DNA of 46,006 nucleotides. Source: Prochloron didemni P4-Papua_New_Guinea. Lineage in GTDB: Bacteria; Cyanobacteriota; Cyanobacteriia; Cyanobacteriales; Prochloraceae. The notes under the pieces are model-generated. The model had not been told where the DNA came from, did not search any database, and worked only from the letters and a program-made list of their open reading frames with translations. Made by a program: the position numbers and the translations under genes. Below are positions 16,762 through 23,782 of the stretch, in pieces. Location: the NCBI GenBank assembly GCA_000252485.1, contig JH610998.1, forward strand, positions 1 through 46,006, in the 5' to 3' direction. Position 1 is the stretch's first letter. Every line of letters starts with the position of its first letter.

Positions 16762-18045
16762 ATGCGTGTATTTGTACTAGATAAAAACCGAAAACCACTA
16801 GACCCATGTCACCCCGCTAAAGCAAGAAAATTGCTGAAATCAGGAAGGGCTAAAGTGCTTAGAAGATATCCATTTACCATCATCATCAAAGACTTAGAGG
16901 TAGAAAATTGCTCCACTCATGACCACCAACTAAAAATAGACCCAGGTGCTAAGACAACAGGACTTGCAATCGTCCAAGGTGATAGAGTTATTTGGGGGGC
17001 GGAACTAACCCATAGAGGCTTTCAAATTAAGGAAGCTTTGACATCTAGGAGACAGCTTAGGCGCTCTCGTCGTAACCGTAAAACTCGGTATCGTAAGCCT
17101 AGATTTCTTAACAGGACTCGCCCCAAAGGTTGGTTGCCTCCTAGTCTAATGTCGCGGGTTCATAATATTTTGACTTGGGTCAAAAAACTAATTAAATTTT
17201 GTCCAGTAACTGGTATTTCCCAAGAGCTAGTGAGGTTTGATACCCAGAAGATGCTAAATCCTGAAATCTCTGGGATTGAATACCAACAAGGGACTTTATA
17301 TGGCTATGAACTGCGGGAATATCTTTTGGAAAAATGGAATAGAACTTGTGCCTATTGTGGGGCAAATAATACACGATTAGAGATTGAACATATTAAGCCA
17401 AAATCAAAGGGAGGTTCAGATAGAGTCTCTAATCTAGCGATTGCTTGTCATAATTGCAATCAAGCTAAAGGAAATCTTGAAATAGAAGAGTTTCTATCAA
17501 GTAAACCCAATATTCTCAAGCGTATTCTATCTCAAGCCAAAAAACCATTGGCAGATGCAGCAGCAGTCAATGCAACTCGATGGAAGTTGCACGACGAACT
17601 GAAATTAATTGGACTCCCAGTTGAAGTAGGTTCGGGTGGTCTAACTAAATACAATCGTTGCCGCCAAAATCTACCAAAAACCCATTGGCTGGATGCTGCA
17701 AATGTCGGCAAAGTTGAGACTTTATATATTGAAGATTATCAGCCCTTATTGATAACAGCTAAAGGGCATGGAACCAGACAAATTTGTAGAACAGACAAGT
17801 TTGGGTTCCCGAGGCTTCATTGCTCTCCAAAAAAGATTCACAAAGGTTTCCAGACAGGAGATATTGTAAGAGCTGTTGTGACTAAAGGCAAAAAAATCGG
17901 AACTTACATGGGTAGGATAGCAACGAGAAAAACTGGTTCTTTTGATATTACTACTGCAAAAGGCAGGGTTTCAGGAATTAGCTATAAATATTGCCAAGCT
18001 ATCCATCGCAAAGATGGATATAGTTATCAATTTTACGGCGGATAA
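16762..18045 (+). CDS. iscB: IscB RNA-guided HNH/RuvC endonuclease
   Basis: A 427-aa protein from ATG 16762 (AGGAG nine bases upstream), the canonical PLMP-type start MRVFVLDKNRKPLDP; the open frame extends 14 codons further but those lie in the omega-RNA. Domains: PLMP (1-40); RuvC-I KIDPGAKTTGLAIV with Asp60; Arg-rich bridge helix (96-118); RuvC-II SQELVRFD with Glu155; HNH with zinc-type CAYCG (197-201), LEIEHIKPKSKGGS (His210) and CHNCNQAKGN; RuvC-III THWLDAANVG with Asp311; then a C-terminal domain. All catalytic residues are present, so it looks active. IscB is the ancestor-like relative of Cas9 and cuts DNA using the omega-RNA. Confidence 0.93.
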   Translation: MRVFVLDKNRKPLDPCHPAKARKLLKSGRAKVLRRYPFTIIIKDLEVENCSTHDHQLKIDPGAKTTGLAIVQGDRVIWGAELTHRGFQIKEALTSRRQLRRSRRNRKTRYRKPRFLNRTRPKGWLPPSLMSRVHNILTWVKKLIKFCPVTGISQELVRFDTQKMLNPEISGIEYQQGTLYGYELREYLLEKWNRTCAYCGANNTRLEIEHIKPKSKGGSDRVSNLAIACHNCNQAKGNLEIEEFLSSKPNILKRILSQAKKPLADAAAVNATRWKLHDELKLIGLPVEVGSGGLTKYNRCRQNLPKTHWLDAANVGKVETLYIEDYQPLLITAKGHGTRQICRTDKFGFPRLHCSPKKIHKGFQTGDIVRAVVTKGKKIGTYMGRIATRKTGSFDITTAKGRVSGISYKYCQAIHRKDGYSYQFYGG

Positions 18046-18138
18046 ATCCGCCGAGTCAACTTCATCCGCTCCCCCCCTTTGGTCCCCCACACTGGGGGGG
18101 AAACAGGGGGGGCGGTTTCCGTTTTCCCGAGAAATGTC

Positions 18139-19467
18139 ATGATTCGATTTATCGATCTGTTTGCTGGTATAGGGGGCATACGTCTTGGCTTAGAGCAAGC
18201 GTGTCAGGAGTTAGGAATTGATTGCCGCTGTGTATTAAGTTCAGAAATTGATTCTAAGGCTTGTGAAACATATAATTTAAATTTCGGGGAGACTCCCCAA
18301 GGAGATATTACCAAAATCAAGCAAATTCCAGACTTTGAATTTCTCCTAGCCGGATTTCCCTGTCAGCCTTTTTCATACGCTGGGAAACAACAAGGCTTTG
18401 GGGACACTCGTGGAACATTATTCTTTGAAGTCGAGAGAATTATCAAAGAGCATCAGCCAACTGGTTTCTTGCTAGAAAATGTACGAGGTTTAACGAGTCA
18501 CGATGGAGGGAGAACTTTAAAAACAATTCTCCACGCCTTATCTGAATTAGGCTATGGGGTAAGCTATTTACTATTAAATAGCAGCAATTTTGACATTCCT
18601 CAGAATCGTGTCAGAATTTATATTCTTGGCTTAAAAGAGCAGACTCCGCAATTAACCCTACAATCGGATAAGGGAGCTATAGATTCACACGCCTTCAAAA
18701 AAGCAGGAATTCAGGGGGATTTATTTCATAATTTTCTCTCGTTTAAGACAGTAAAAGATATCTTAGAAAAAGAGGTCGATCATCAATATCTTTGCTCGCA
18801 AAAATTTACGCAAATGCTGACCAAAGCGGTAGGAAATAATTTAAACAAATTGCATGGGGTTAGGCTTATTGATTTCAGAGGAGGAAATTCTATTCACTCC
18901 TGGGATTTAGGGATTAAAGGTGAGTGCGATCGAGTGGAAAGAAATTTCATGAATTTACTTATTGCTAATCGAAGAAAAAAAATATTTGGCACACATCAAG
19001 ATGGAAAAAGTCTAACGTTAGAACAAATAAAAACTTTCTACTTTAACCCTGATTTAGTAGAAGTTATTGGCAGTCTTCTCGCCAAGGGATACCTCAAGGA
19101 AGAAAATGGTAAATATGGTCCCGTTTGTGGGAATATGTCATTTGAAGTTTTCAAATTTCTCGATCCTGAAAGCATCTCCATCACACTAACAAGTGCCGAT
19201 GCCCATAGACTTGGGGTTGTGGTAAATAACCAGCCTAGAAGAATAACCCCCAGAGAATGTGCAAGATTGCAAGGATTTCCCAACTGGTATCAACTACATC
19301 CAGATGAATATGCTGCTTATAGACAATTGGGAAATGCTGTTACTGTCCCTGTAATTAAAACAGTCATGTTAGATTATTTAAGTAATAATTTTAGTTTCTT
19401 TTCTAAAGAGACCACAAATTTCGGTACAACCCCTAACCAACCTCTAACAAAGAAAGTATTTAGTTAA
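18139..19467 (+). CDS. DNA (cytosine-5) methyltransferase, orphan
   Basis: A 442-aa protein from ATG 18139, which gives the standard MIRFIDLFAGIGGIRLGLEQ motif I; 20 upstream codons are polypurine/pyrimidine repeat. Further motifs: GFPCQPFSYAG with catalytic Cys75 (motif IV), GFLLENVRGL with Glu113 (motif VI), IPQNRVRIYILG (motif VIII), a target-recognition region about 195-370 that I cannot assign to a sequence, RRITPRECARLQGFPNWY (motif IX) and YRQLGNAVTVPV (motif X). All are intact. No restriction endonuclease is encoded within several kb, so it acts alone or with a distant partner. A decayed duplicate of its tail lies at 15884. Confidence 0.92.
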   Translation: MIRFIDLFAGIGGIRLGLEQACQELGIDCRCVLSSEIDSKACETYNLNFGETPQGDITKIKQIPDFEFLLAGFPCQPFSYAGKQQGFGDTRGTLFFEVERIIKEHQPTGFLLENVRGLTSHDGGRTLKTILHALSELGYGVSYLLLNSSNFDIPQNRVRIYILGLKEQTPQLTLQSDKGAIDSHAFKKAGIQGDLFHNFLSFKTVKDILEKEVDHQYLCSQKFTQMLTKAVGNNLNKLHGVRLIDFRGGNSIHSWDLGIKGECDRVERNFMNLLIANRRKKIFGTHQDGKSLTLEQIKTFYFNPDLVEVIGSLLAKGYLKEENGKYGPVCGNMSFEVFKFLDPESISITLTSADAHRLGVVVNNQPRRITPRECARLQGFPNWYQLHPDEYAAYRQLGNAVTVPVIKTVMLDYLSNNFSFFSKETTNFGTTPNQPLTKKVFS

Positions 19468-19892
19468 ATTTAATATCAAATCCGAAAATGTTTGCTAAAA
19501 ATATAATAGTATTACAAATAATTGTAGGTTGGGTTAAGCGATAGCTAAATCCAACACTAACTTGATGCTTTGTTGGGCGTTGCCCTGCCCTTCGACGACC
19601 CTCAGGGACCGCGTAGCCGAAGGGTTTCGTGACCTCAACCCAACCTACGATTTATAAACTTAAGAATTAAATAACCACAGAGACGCAGAGGACACAGAGA
19701 GAGAAGAGAAATAGAGATAAAACGTTTGCAAATAGTTCACCGCGAAGCGCTATACTTATTTTAATCACATTGGCTTATATCCCTCTTTTGCCAGTTTCGT
19801 AGTATTCGCAAATAATAAATCATCTACTAGGCCGTTATAAATTGTTAAACTCTTAATTGTTTATTGTTCATTGAAAAATTGTTAATTGAAAA
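19468..19892. repeat. Repeat-rich spacer before parA
   Basis: No gene. It contains GTAGGTTGGGTTAAGCGATAG (about 19526) facing CTCAACCCAACCTACGA (about 19634), a large inverted repeat also seen near 20904, 23573 and 43107, with the CCCTTCGACGACCCTCAGGG repeat nested inside. A CACAGAGACGCAGAGGACAC stretch (19674) recurs in reverse near 22545 and 23490. Confidence 0.6.
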
Positions 19893-20789
19893 ATGGGATT
19901 TGTCATCAGTACAGTAAATATGAAAGGGGGAGTGGGCAAAACAACACTCACCGTCAACCTGGCAAGTTGTTTGGCCAAAAATCACGGCAAAAGAGTCCTA
20001 GTTCTAGACCTAGACTCGCAAATTAGTGCTACTCTAAGTTTAATGTCTCCCCACGAATTCGCGAAAGTGAGGAAAGGACAATACACTTTAAGTTATCTGA
20101 TTAACGCTTTAATTAAACCAAATATTACAGAAACCCTCAAACTAGAAGAATTTATTTGTCAGGATGTTGCTGAAGTGAAAGGAATGGACCTATTACCTGG
20201 AGACTTGGAACTATACGACGACTATTTAATCTCCCAAACGCTTCACGAACAGGCCATGTTATCGAGAAAAAGCGATTTTAACGCTGTGTGGCAGCAATTT
20301 GAACAGGGATTAATTCGCACCATTTTATCCCCATTGCGCTCTGAGTACGATTTTATCATTATGGATTGCGCTCCCGGCTACAACTTATTAACTCGTAGCG
20401 GCATTGCGGCCAGTGATTTTTACTTATTGCCCGCTCGTCCGGAACCATTATCTATTGTGGGGATTCAATTACTACAAAGACGCATTGCTCAACTGAAAGC
20501 AAGCCATGCAGATACAGAAACAGCTAAACTGAAATTATTAGGCATAGTTTTCATTCTTTCCGGTGGCCTTCTTTTCAATCGTTATTACAACCAAGTAATG
20601 AAGCGAGTGACGGAAGATTTTCCCCCGGACATGCTTTTTATAAATTCCATTCCTATGGATGTTAATGTTGCTAAAGCGGTAGATATTTTTAAACCAGTAG
20701 TACTGTCTAAACCTAATTCATCTGGGGCAAAAGCTTTTTGCCAGTTGGCTCAAGAATTACTGGCTAAACTATATAGCAATGAGCAATGA
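19893..20789 (+). CDS. ParA/Soj-family ATPase, orphan
   Basis: A 298-aa deviant-Walker ATPase. Walker A is MKGGVGKTTLTVNLA (about 10-24), the second motif VLVLDLDSQISATLS, and Walker B DFIIMDCAPGYN. No ParB or parS-like gene is adjacent, so it may position another cargo (chromosome, carboxysome-like bodies, protein clusters) or be left from a plasmid. Start ATG 19893 follows a TTGTTAATTG repeat. The last residues (YSNEQ) and the stop are read from a MITE-C whose TATAGC end begins at 20772, so the native C-terminus was altered slightly. Confidence 0.88.
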   Translation: MGFVISTVNMKGGVGKTTLTVNLASCLAKNHGKRVLVLDLDSQISATLSLMSPHEFAKVRKGQYTLSYLINALIKPNITETLKLEEFICQDVAEVKGMDLLPGDLELYDDYLISQTLHEQAMLSRKSDFNAVWQQFEQGLIRTILSPLRSEYDFIIMDCAPGYNLLTRSGIAASDFYLLPARPEPLSIVGIQLLQRRIAQLKASHADTETAKLKLLGIVFILSGGLLFNRYYNQVMKRVTEDFPPDMLFINSIPMDVNVAKAVDIFKPVVLSKPNSSGAKAFCQLAQELLAKLYSNEQ

Positions 20790-21055
20790 ACAATAAACAA
20801 TGAACAATTAAGAGGTTGATAAAAAAATGTGTCTTTCGCTTTATATAAAGGTGATGCAGCCGATGCAGCACCTTTATATAAAAAATGTAGTTATAAATAA
20901 TTGTAGGTTGGGTTGAGCGATAGCGAAACCCAACACAACAACCCTTGCTGTTGGGTTTCGTTACCTCAACCCAACCTACGAGTTATAAACTATTATATCA
21001 GAGCAACCGCAGGTTGCAGTATAACTATCAACTGTCCACTATCAACTGTCAACTA
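20772..21055. repeat. MITE-C copy and GTAGGTTGGGTT palindrome
   Basis: MITE-C begins TATAGCAATGAGCAATGAAC at 20772 (overlapping the end of parA) and can be followed to about 20895, where the usual GCGCTATA end is missing. The inverted pair GTAGGTTGGGTTGAGCG (20904) and CTCAACCCAACCTACGA (20966) follows, then CAACTGTCAACTATTAAC repeats. No gene. Confidence 0.65.
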
Positions 21056-21583
21056 TTAACGACTCAGTCCATAAGCCCAGTGCATGAAATAAGCTGATAT
21101 TGATAGAAGGATAGCGATCGCCAACCATCCCCACACCGATATTTTCTTGGATTTACCAATTAAACAACAACAACTTAAAGGTATTAAAACTCCCATCTCA
21201 ATTCCCAGGTTGTAGTAAAAATAATAGTTAGTTAAACTGACCTTACCAGCGCTGGGGAGCAGACCGAAAGGAAGTTTAAAGACATGGTTACTGATAGGCC
21301 AAAAGATGGGTAAAACGGTCACTCCAACCAATAAATCCAATGTAATATGGGAAAAACTGGCCAAAATAAGCTGCAAACTGGAGTGTAAAAGTAATTTCCT
21401 ATTTGCTCCAGTAAGTCTCAGATAGATTAGGGTCAAAATTGGTAGGAGAGAGGAGAAAAAGAGGGAATGAGTAATTCGCAGACCCTGATTTGAACTGGGA
21501 TGAAGAAAAGGCACTAGGTAATCGAAGTCTGGGGCAATGGCAACTACTATAGCAATGAGCAATGAACAATTAACAATGAACAA
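21056..21583 (-). CDS. YdjM-like membrane metal-dependent hydrolase, 5' end replaced
   Basis: A 175-aa multi-helix membrane protein. APDFDYLVPFL near residue 17, RITHSLFFSSLLPIL and ILASFSHITLDLL carry the His/Asp motifs of the YdjM/LexA-regulated membrane-bound hydrolase family (DUF457-like). Relatives begin about 25-40 residues earlier. Here the first 12 residues (MFIVNCSLLIAI) and the start codon are read from the MITE-C whose end is at 21548, so the original 5' end was displaced. The frame is open, so it may still make a shortened protein; equally it may be a pseudogene. Confidence 0.65.
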   Translation of the reverse strand: MFIVNCSLLIAIVVAIAPDFDYLVPFLHPSSNQGLRITHSLFFSSLLPILTLIYLRLTGANRKLLLHSSLQLILASFSHITLDLLVGVTVLPIFWPISNHVFKLPFGLLPSAGKVSLTNYYFYYNLGIEMGVLIPLSCCCLIGKSKKISVWGWLAIAILLSISAYFMHWAYGLSR

Positions 21584-21698
21584 TTAAGAAGTTGATAAGA
21601 AAAATGCGCATGCACGCTTTATACAAAGGTGATCCAGCCGATGCAGTACCTTTGTATAAAGAATGTAGCATGTAAAGACACCAGCGCGAAGCGCTATA
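21548..21698. mobile_element. MITE-C, complete copy
   Basis: About 151 bp from TATAGCAATGAGCAATGAAC (21548) to CGCGAAGCGCTATA (ends 21698). The interior carries a TTTATACAAAGGTGAT...ACCTTTGTATAAA inverted pair. Other copies: 16185-16333 (reverse), 20772 (partial), 29112-29260, 40590-40698 (partial, reverse) and 42242-42414 (reverse, diverged). No coding capacity of its own. Confidence 0.75.
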
Positions 21699-21775
21699 TT
21701 AACCAACCTATCCACAACAATCTAGTGCGCCAGTCTGCAGCAAATTTAGGGGTGGGATTCGTGACACCCACTGTC

Positions 21776-21900
21776 GGGTGCGGTCAAAAACAGTTGAATT
21801 CTAAGTCGCGGCTTACCCTGAAGACTAGGCAGCCCAGAGGGCTACCCCACAATTAACTTTCTACATATTCAACCTCAAACAACTACTTTTGACCACACCC
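21776..21900. mobile_element. MITE-A with 9-bp target duplication
   Basis: A 125-bp element with ends GGGTGCGGTCAAAA and TTTTGACCACACCC (14-bp inverted repeats with one mismatch). It is flanked by perfect direct repeats CCCACTGTC at 21767-21775 and 21901-21909. The interior includes GCAGCCCAGAGGGCTACCCC. Together with the copy at 40349-40483 this defines a transposable family with 9-bp target-site duplications. Confidence 0.85.
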
Positions 21901-21983
21901 CCCACTGTCCAGCCCATCAAGGTATGGCCTATAAATGAAGACATCTTTTCAAGAAGATTGTGAAATTTAAGAGAATAGATTTC

Positions 21984-22056
21984 AGCACAGAAACCGGGTT
22001 TCTATTATTGCTTTACTATTAATACCGAAATTTTCCCAGAAACCCGGTTTCTCATC
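21984..22056. repeat. Paired AGAAACCGGGTTTCT palindromes
   Basis: AGAAACCGGGTTTCT and AGAAACCCGGTTTCT separated by about 40 bp of AT-rich sequence. The same pair occurs near 26391-26451, 29404-29473 and, inside MITE-D, at 16060-16125 and 37038-37104. Each half is a palindrome, so the unit can fold as two small hairpins or one long one. Confidence 0.7.
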
Positions 22057-22114
22057 CACGGGGTGCGCCTATCAGTTTCCTGTTAAAAAGATCTTTTCCC
22101 TTGGTTGCCATTAT

Positions 22115-22342
22115 TTAGATCCCGATAAATTCTGTTTCTAACTCATGGTCTTGGGTTAATACACCAACTATTTTATTTTGCTTGCGAGCCTCATGAACTT
22201 CTTCAGTAAGAGCCAAAGCCCTTCTTAAAACGTCGCTTTTCGTACTGCCAAGGTCATGGGCGATCGCCTCTAAACGAGCGTCCAGTTCTATAGGGATTTC
22301 CAGACTGAGTCTGACAACATCTCTTGCTAGTTTTTTCGTCAT
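22115..22342 (-). CDS. Ribbon-helix-helix (CopG-like) antitoxin/regulator
   Basis: A 75-aa protein. KLARDVVRLSLEIPIELDAR followed by LEAIAHDLGSTKSDVLRRAL has the pattern of a beta-strand that contacts DNA and two helices of the CopG/Arc fold, with G-S-T-K-S-D at the helix junction. The C-terminal tail (NKIVGVLTQDHELETEFIGI) is typical of small antitoxin-like regulators. No toxin gene overlaps or follows. It reads from ATG 22342. Confidence 0.65.
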   Translation of the reverse strand: MTKKLARDVVRLSLEIPIELDARLEAIAHDLGSTKSDVLRRALALTEEVHEARKQNKIVGVLTQDHELETEFIGI

Positions 22343-22708
22343 TGGTCAAGTGCCTCTATTTGTATTTAGTTGAGTTTTTTTAGACTATTCATCATTCCCG
22401 TAGATTGAGAACATGGCTATATAGCCACACCTTTTCCCACAATTAATTTATAACTCCTAATTTAGCTAATTGTCAAGGGGGTTGAGGTTGTAGGAATTTT
22501 AGAGAAACTTGTTTTGGTGGGCAGTGCCGCACCCTACATTCTCTCTCTTCCCTCTGTGTCCTCTGTGTCCTCTGCGGTTTAATTAAAAATACTTATTCAA
22601 GATAAGATTAGAGGAAGCGTGCTAGGATTGGTATCAGTGGTGGATTGCTAATTTTACTGAGTGAAATTTAGTCTAGCGATCGCTAATTATTAATTAAACT
22701 AAAAGACT

Positions 22709-22885
22709 GTGAAAGCCTACACTGCAATTATTGAAAAATGCCCGGATACAAACTTGTATATTGGCTACGTTCCTGGATTTCCTGGCGCTCATACTCAAGC
22801 TGAAACCCTAGATGAGCTAAATAGCAACCTCAAGGAAGTGATTGAGATGTTGCTAGAAGATGGAGAACCAGTTTATTTTTCGTAG
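22709..22885 (+). CDS. HicB-like antitoxin (solo)
   Basis: A 58-aa protein from GTG 22709. KAYTAIIEKCPDTNLYIGYV, PGFPGAHTQAETLDELNSNL and KEVIEMLLEDGEP match the HicB partial-RNase-H fold: a D/N-x-x-Y-I-G/A-x-V-P-G-F-P-G core and a T-x-D/E-E-L helix. It lacks the C-terminal DNA-binding extension that longer HicB proteins have. No HicA gene is adjacent; the only hicA-like sequence in the window is a pseudogene at 26625. It starts a row of three small antitoxin-like genes. Confidence 0.65.
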   Translation: MKAYTAIIEKCPDTNLYIGYVPGFPGAHTQAETLDELNSNLKEVIEMLLEDGEPVYFS

Positions 22886-22902
22886 AAACCCAACACCATG
22901 GG

Positions 22903-22930
22903 TTGTTTTTCTAGAAAATTATTGTATACT
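22903..22930 (+). promoter_or_regulatory. Predicted sigma-70 promoter (antitoxin-like gene 1)
   Basis: TTGTTT (22903-22908), a 16-bp spacer containing TTCTAGAAAATTA, and TATACT (22925-22930), 27 bp upstream of ATG 22957. The same layout is repeated before the next gene, so the promoter was duplicated with it. Confidence 0.5.
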
Positions 22931-22956
22931 GTAACTAACAGCTAAATTACAAAGCA

Positions 22957-23136
22957 ATGACTATTCTCATTAACAATCCTGAAACTGACAACAAAGATTC
23001 TCTCGAACAACTAGTACTTAATACTGCTTCCACCCAGTCTCCTTGGTGGCTAAAAGTAGCAGGAAGCATGGAGACAGATCCTACTTTTGATGAAGCAGTT
23101 AGATTAGGCCAAGAATGGAGAAAATCCCAACAATAG
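22957..23136 (+). CDS. VapB-like antitoxin (chimeric or short)
   Basis: A 59-aa protein. The N-terminus MTILINNPETDN resembles the Rv0623-type VapB start seen in the next gene (MSIIINNPETEK), but the following helix is missing. The C-terminus WWLKVAGSMETDPTFDEAVR, then LGQEWRKSQQ, matches the toxin-binding tail common on cyanobacterial antitoxins. It therefore looks like a fusion of the start of one antitoxin with the tail of another. No PIN toxin follows. Confidence 0.6.
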   Translation: MTILINNPETDNKDSLEQLVLNTASTQSPWWLKVAGSMETDPTFDEAVRLGQEWRKSQQ

Positions 23137-23141
23137 ATGGG

Positions 23142-23170
23142 TTGTTCTTTCTAGAAAATTACTGTATTCT
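23142..23170 (+). promoter_or_regulatory. Predicted sigma-70 promoter (antitoxin-like gene 2)
   Basis: TTGTTC (23142-23147), 17-bp spacer with TTCTAGAAAATTAC, TATTCT (23165-23170), 27 bp upstream of ATG 23198. Homologous to 22903-22930. Confidence 0.5.
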
Positions 23171-23197
23171 TTGAATTAACAGCAAAATCCCAGACCA

Positions 23198-23440
23198 ATG
23201 AGTATTATTATTAACAATCCTGAAACTGAGAAACTGATTTCGGAACTAACCCTTCTTACTGGAGAAACAGTAGACGAACTTCTCATCAAGGTTTTAAATG
23301 ATTTCAAAAAACAAAAAAGAAAAACCAAACGTCCCAATAAAGATAGATTGCTGGAAATAGCTAAACACTGTGCTTCTTTGTCTGTTTATGAGAATGGGAC
23401 TCCCGATGAAATTATGGACTATATAGAATCTGCTATATAA
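23198..23440 (+). CDS. Rv0623/VapB-type antitoxin
   Basis: An 80-aa protein. MSIIINNPETEKLISELTLL, then TGETVDELLIKVLNDF, matches the PSK/Rv0623 VapB family (I-x-N-P-E-x-x-x-L-x-x-L-(S/T)-x-x-T-G-E-(T/S)-V-x-E). The C-terminus GTPDEIMDYIESAI is the expected partner-binding segment. A VapC PIN-domain toxin normally overlaps or follows; here only repeats follow, so the toxin has been lost or is elsewhere. Confidence 0.75.
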   Translation: MSIIINNPETEKLISELTLLTGETVDELLIKVLNDFKKQKRKTKRPNKDRLLEIAKHCASLSVYENGTPDEIMDYIESAI

Positions 23441-23782
23441 AAAAATTTCTTACGGTGGGCGATGCCCACCCTACATTCTCTCTCTTCTCTTCCCTCTGTG
23501 TCCTCTGTGTCTCTGTGGTTTAATTAAAATCCAATCTGAAAATGGTTGCTACAAATAGTTGATTATATTGTAGGTTGGGTTGAGGTCACGAAACCCTTCG
23601 ACTTCGCGGTCCCTGAGCGCTTGCCCTGAGCGTAGTCGAAGGGTAGCCGAAGGGCAGGGCAGGCCCAACAAGCCAAAAGATTGGGTGTTGGGTTTCGCTA
23701 TCGCTCAACCCAACCTACAAATTCTATCCACTATCAACTATCCACTATCAACTATCCACTATCCACTATCCACTATCAACTG
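23441..23782. repeat. Repeat block before the recJ 3' end
   Basis: No gene. In order: a GGTGGGCGATGCCCACC palindrome (23454), TCCTCTGTGTCTCTGTGGTT (23502), GTAGGTTGGGTTGAGG (23572) facing CTCAACCCAACCTAC (about 23704) with CCCTTCGACTTCGCGGTCCC nested inside, and an ACTATCCACTATCAACT tandem run up to the recJ stop. Confidence 0.65.

Larger units (their letters stand above)
16522..18069 (+). mobile_element. IscB-type element (omega-RNA, iscB, right end)
   Basis: Left boundary from the start of homology with the truncated copy at 6889; right boundary from the shared TCAACTTCATCCGC (18056-18069), which follows a GGCGGATAAATCCGCC hairpin overlapping the iscB stop. No TnpA transposase gene is adjacent, so it would need one in trans. 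IscB elements belong to the IS200/IS605-like group. Confidence 0.65.

Noticed and set aside
19893-20789. Chromosome-partition locus
   Set aside because: A ParA is present, but no ParB, parS-like palindromes or replication genes are adjacent.
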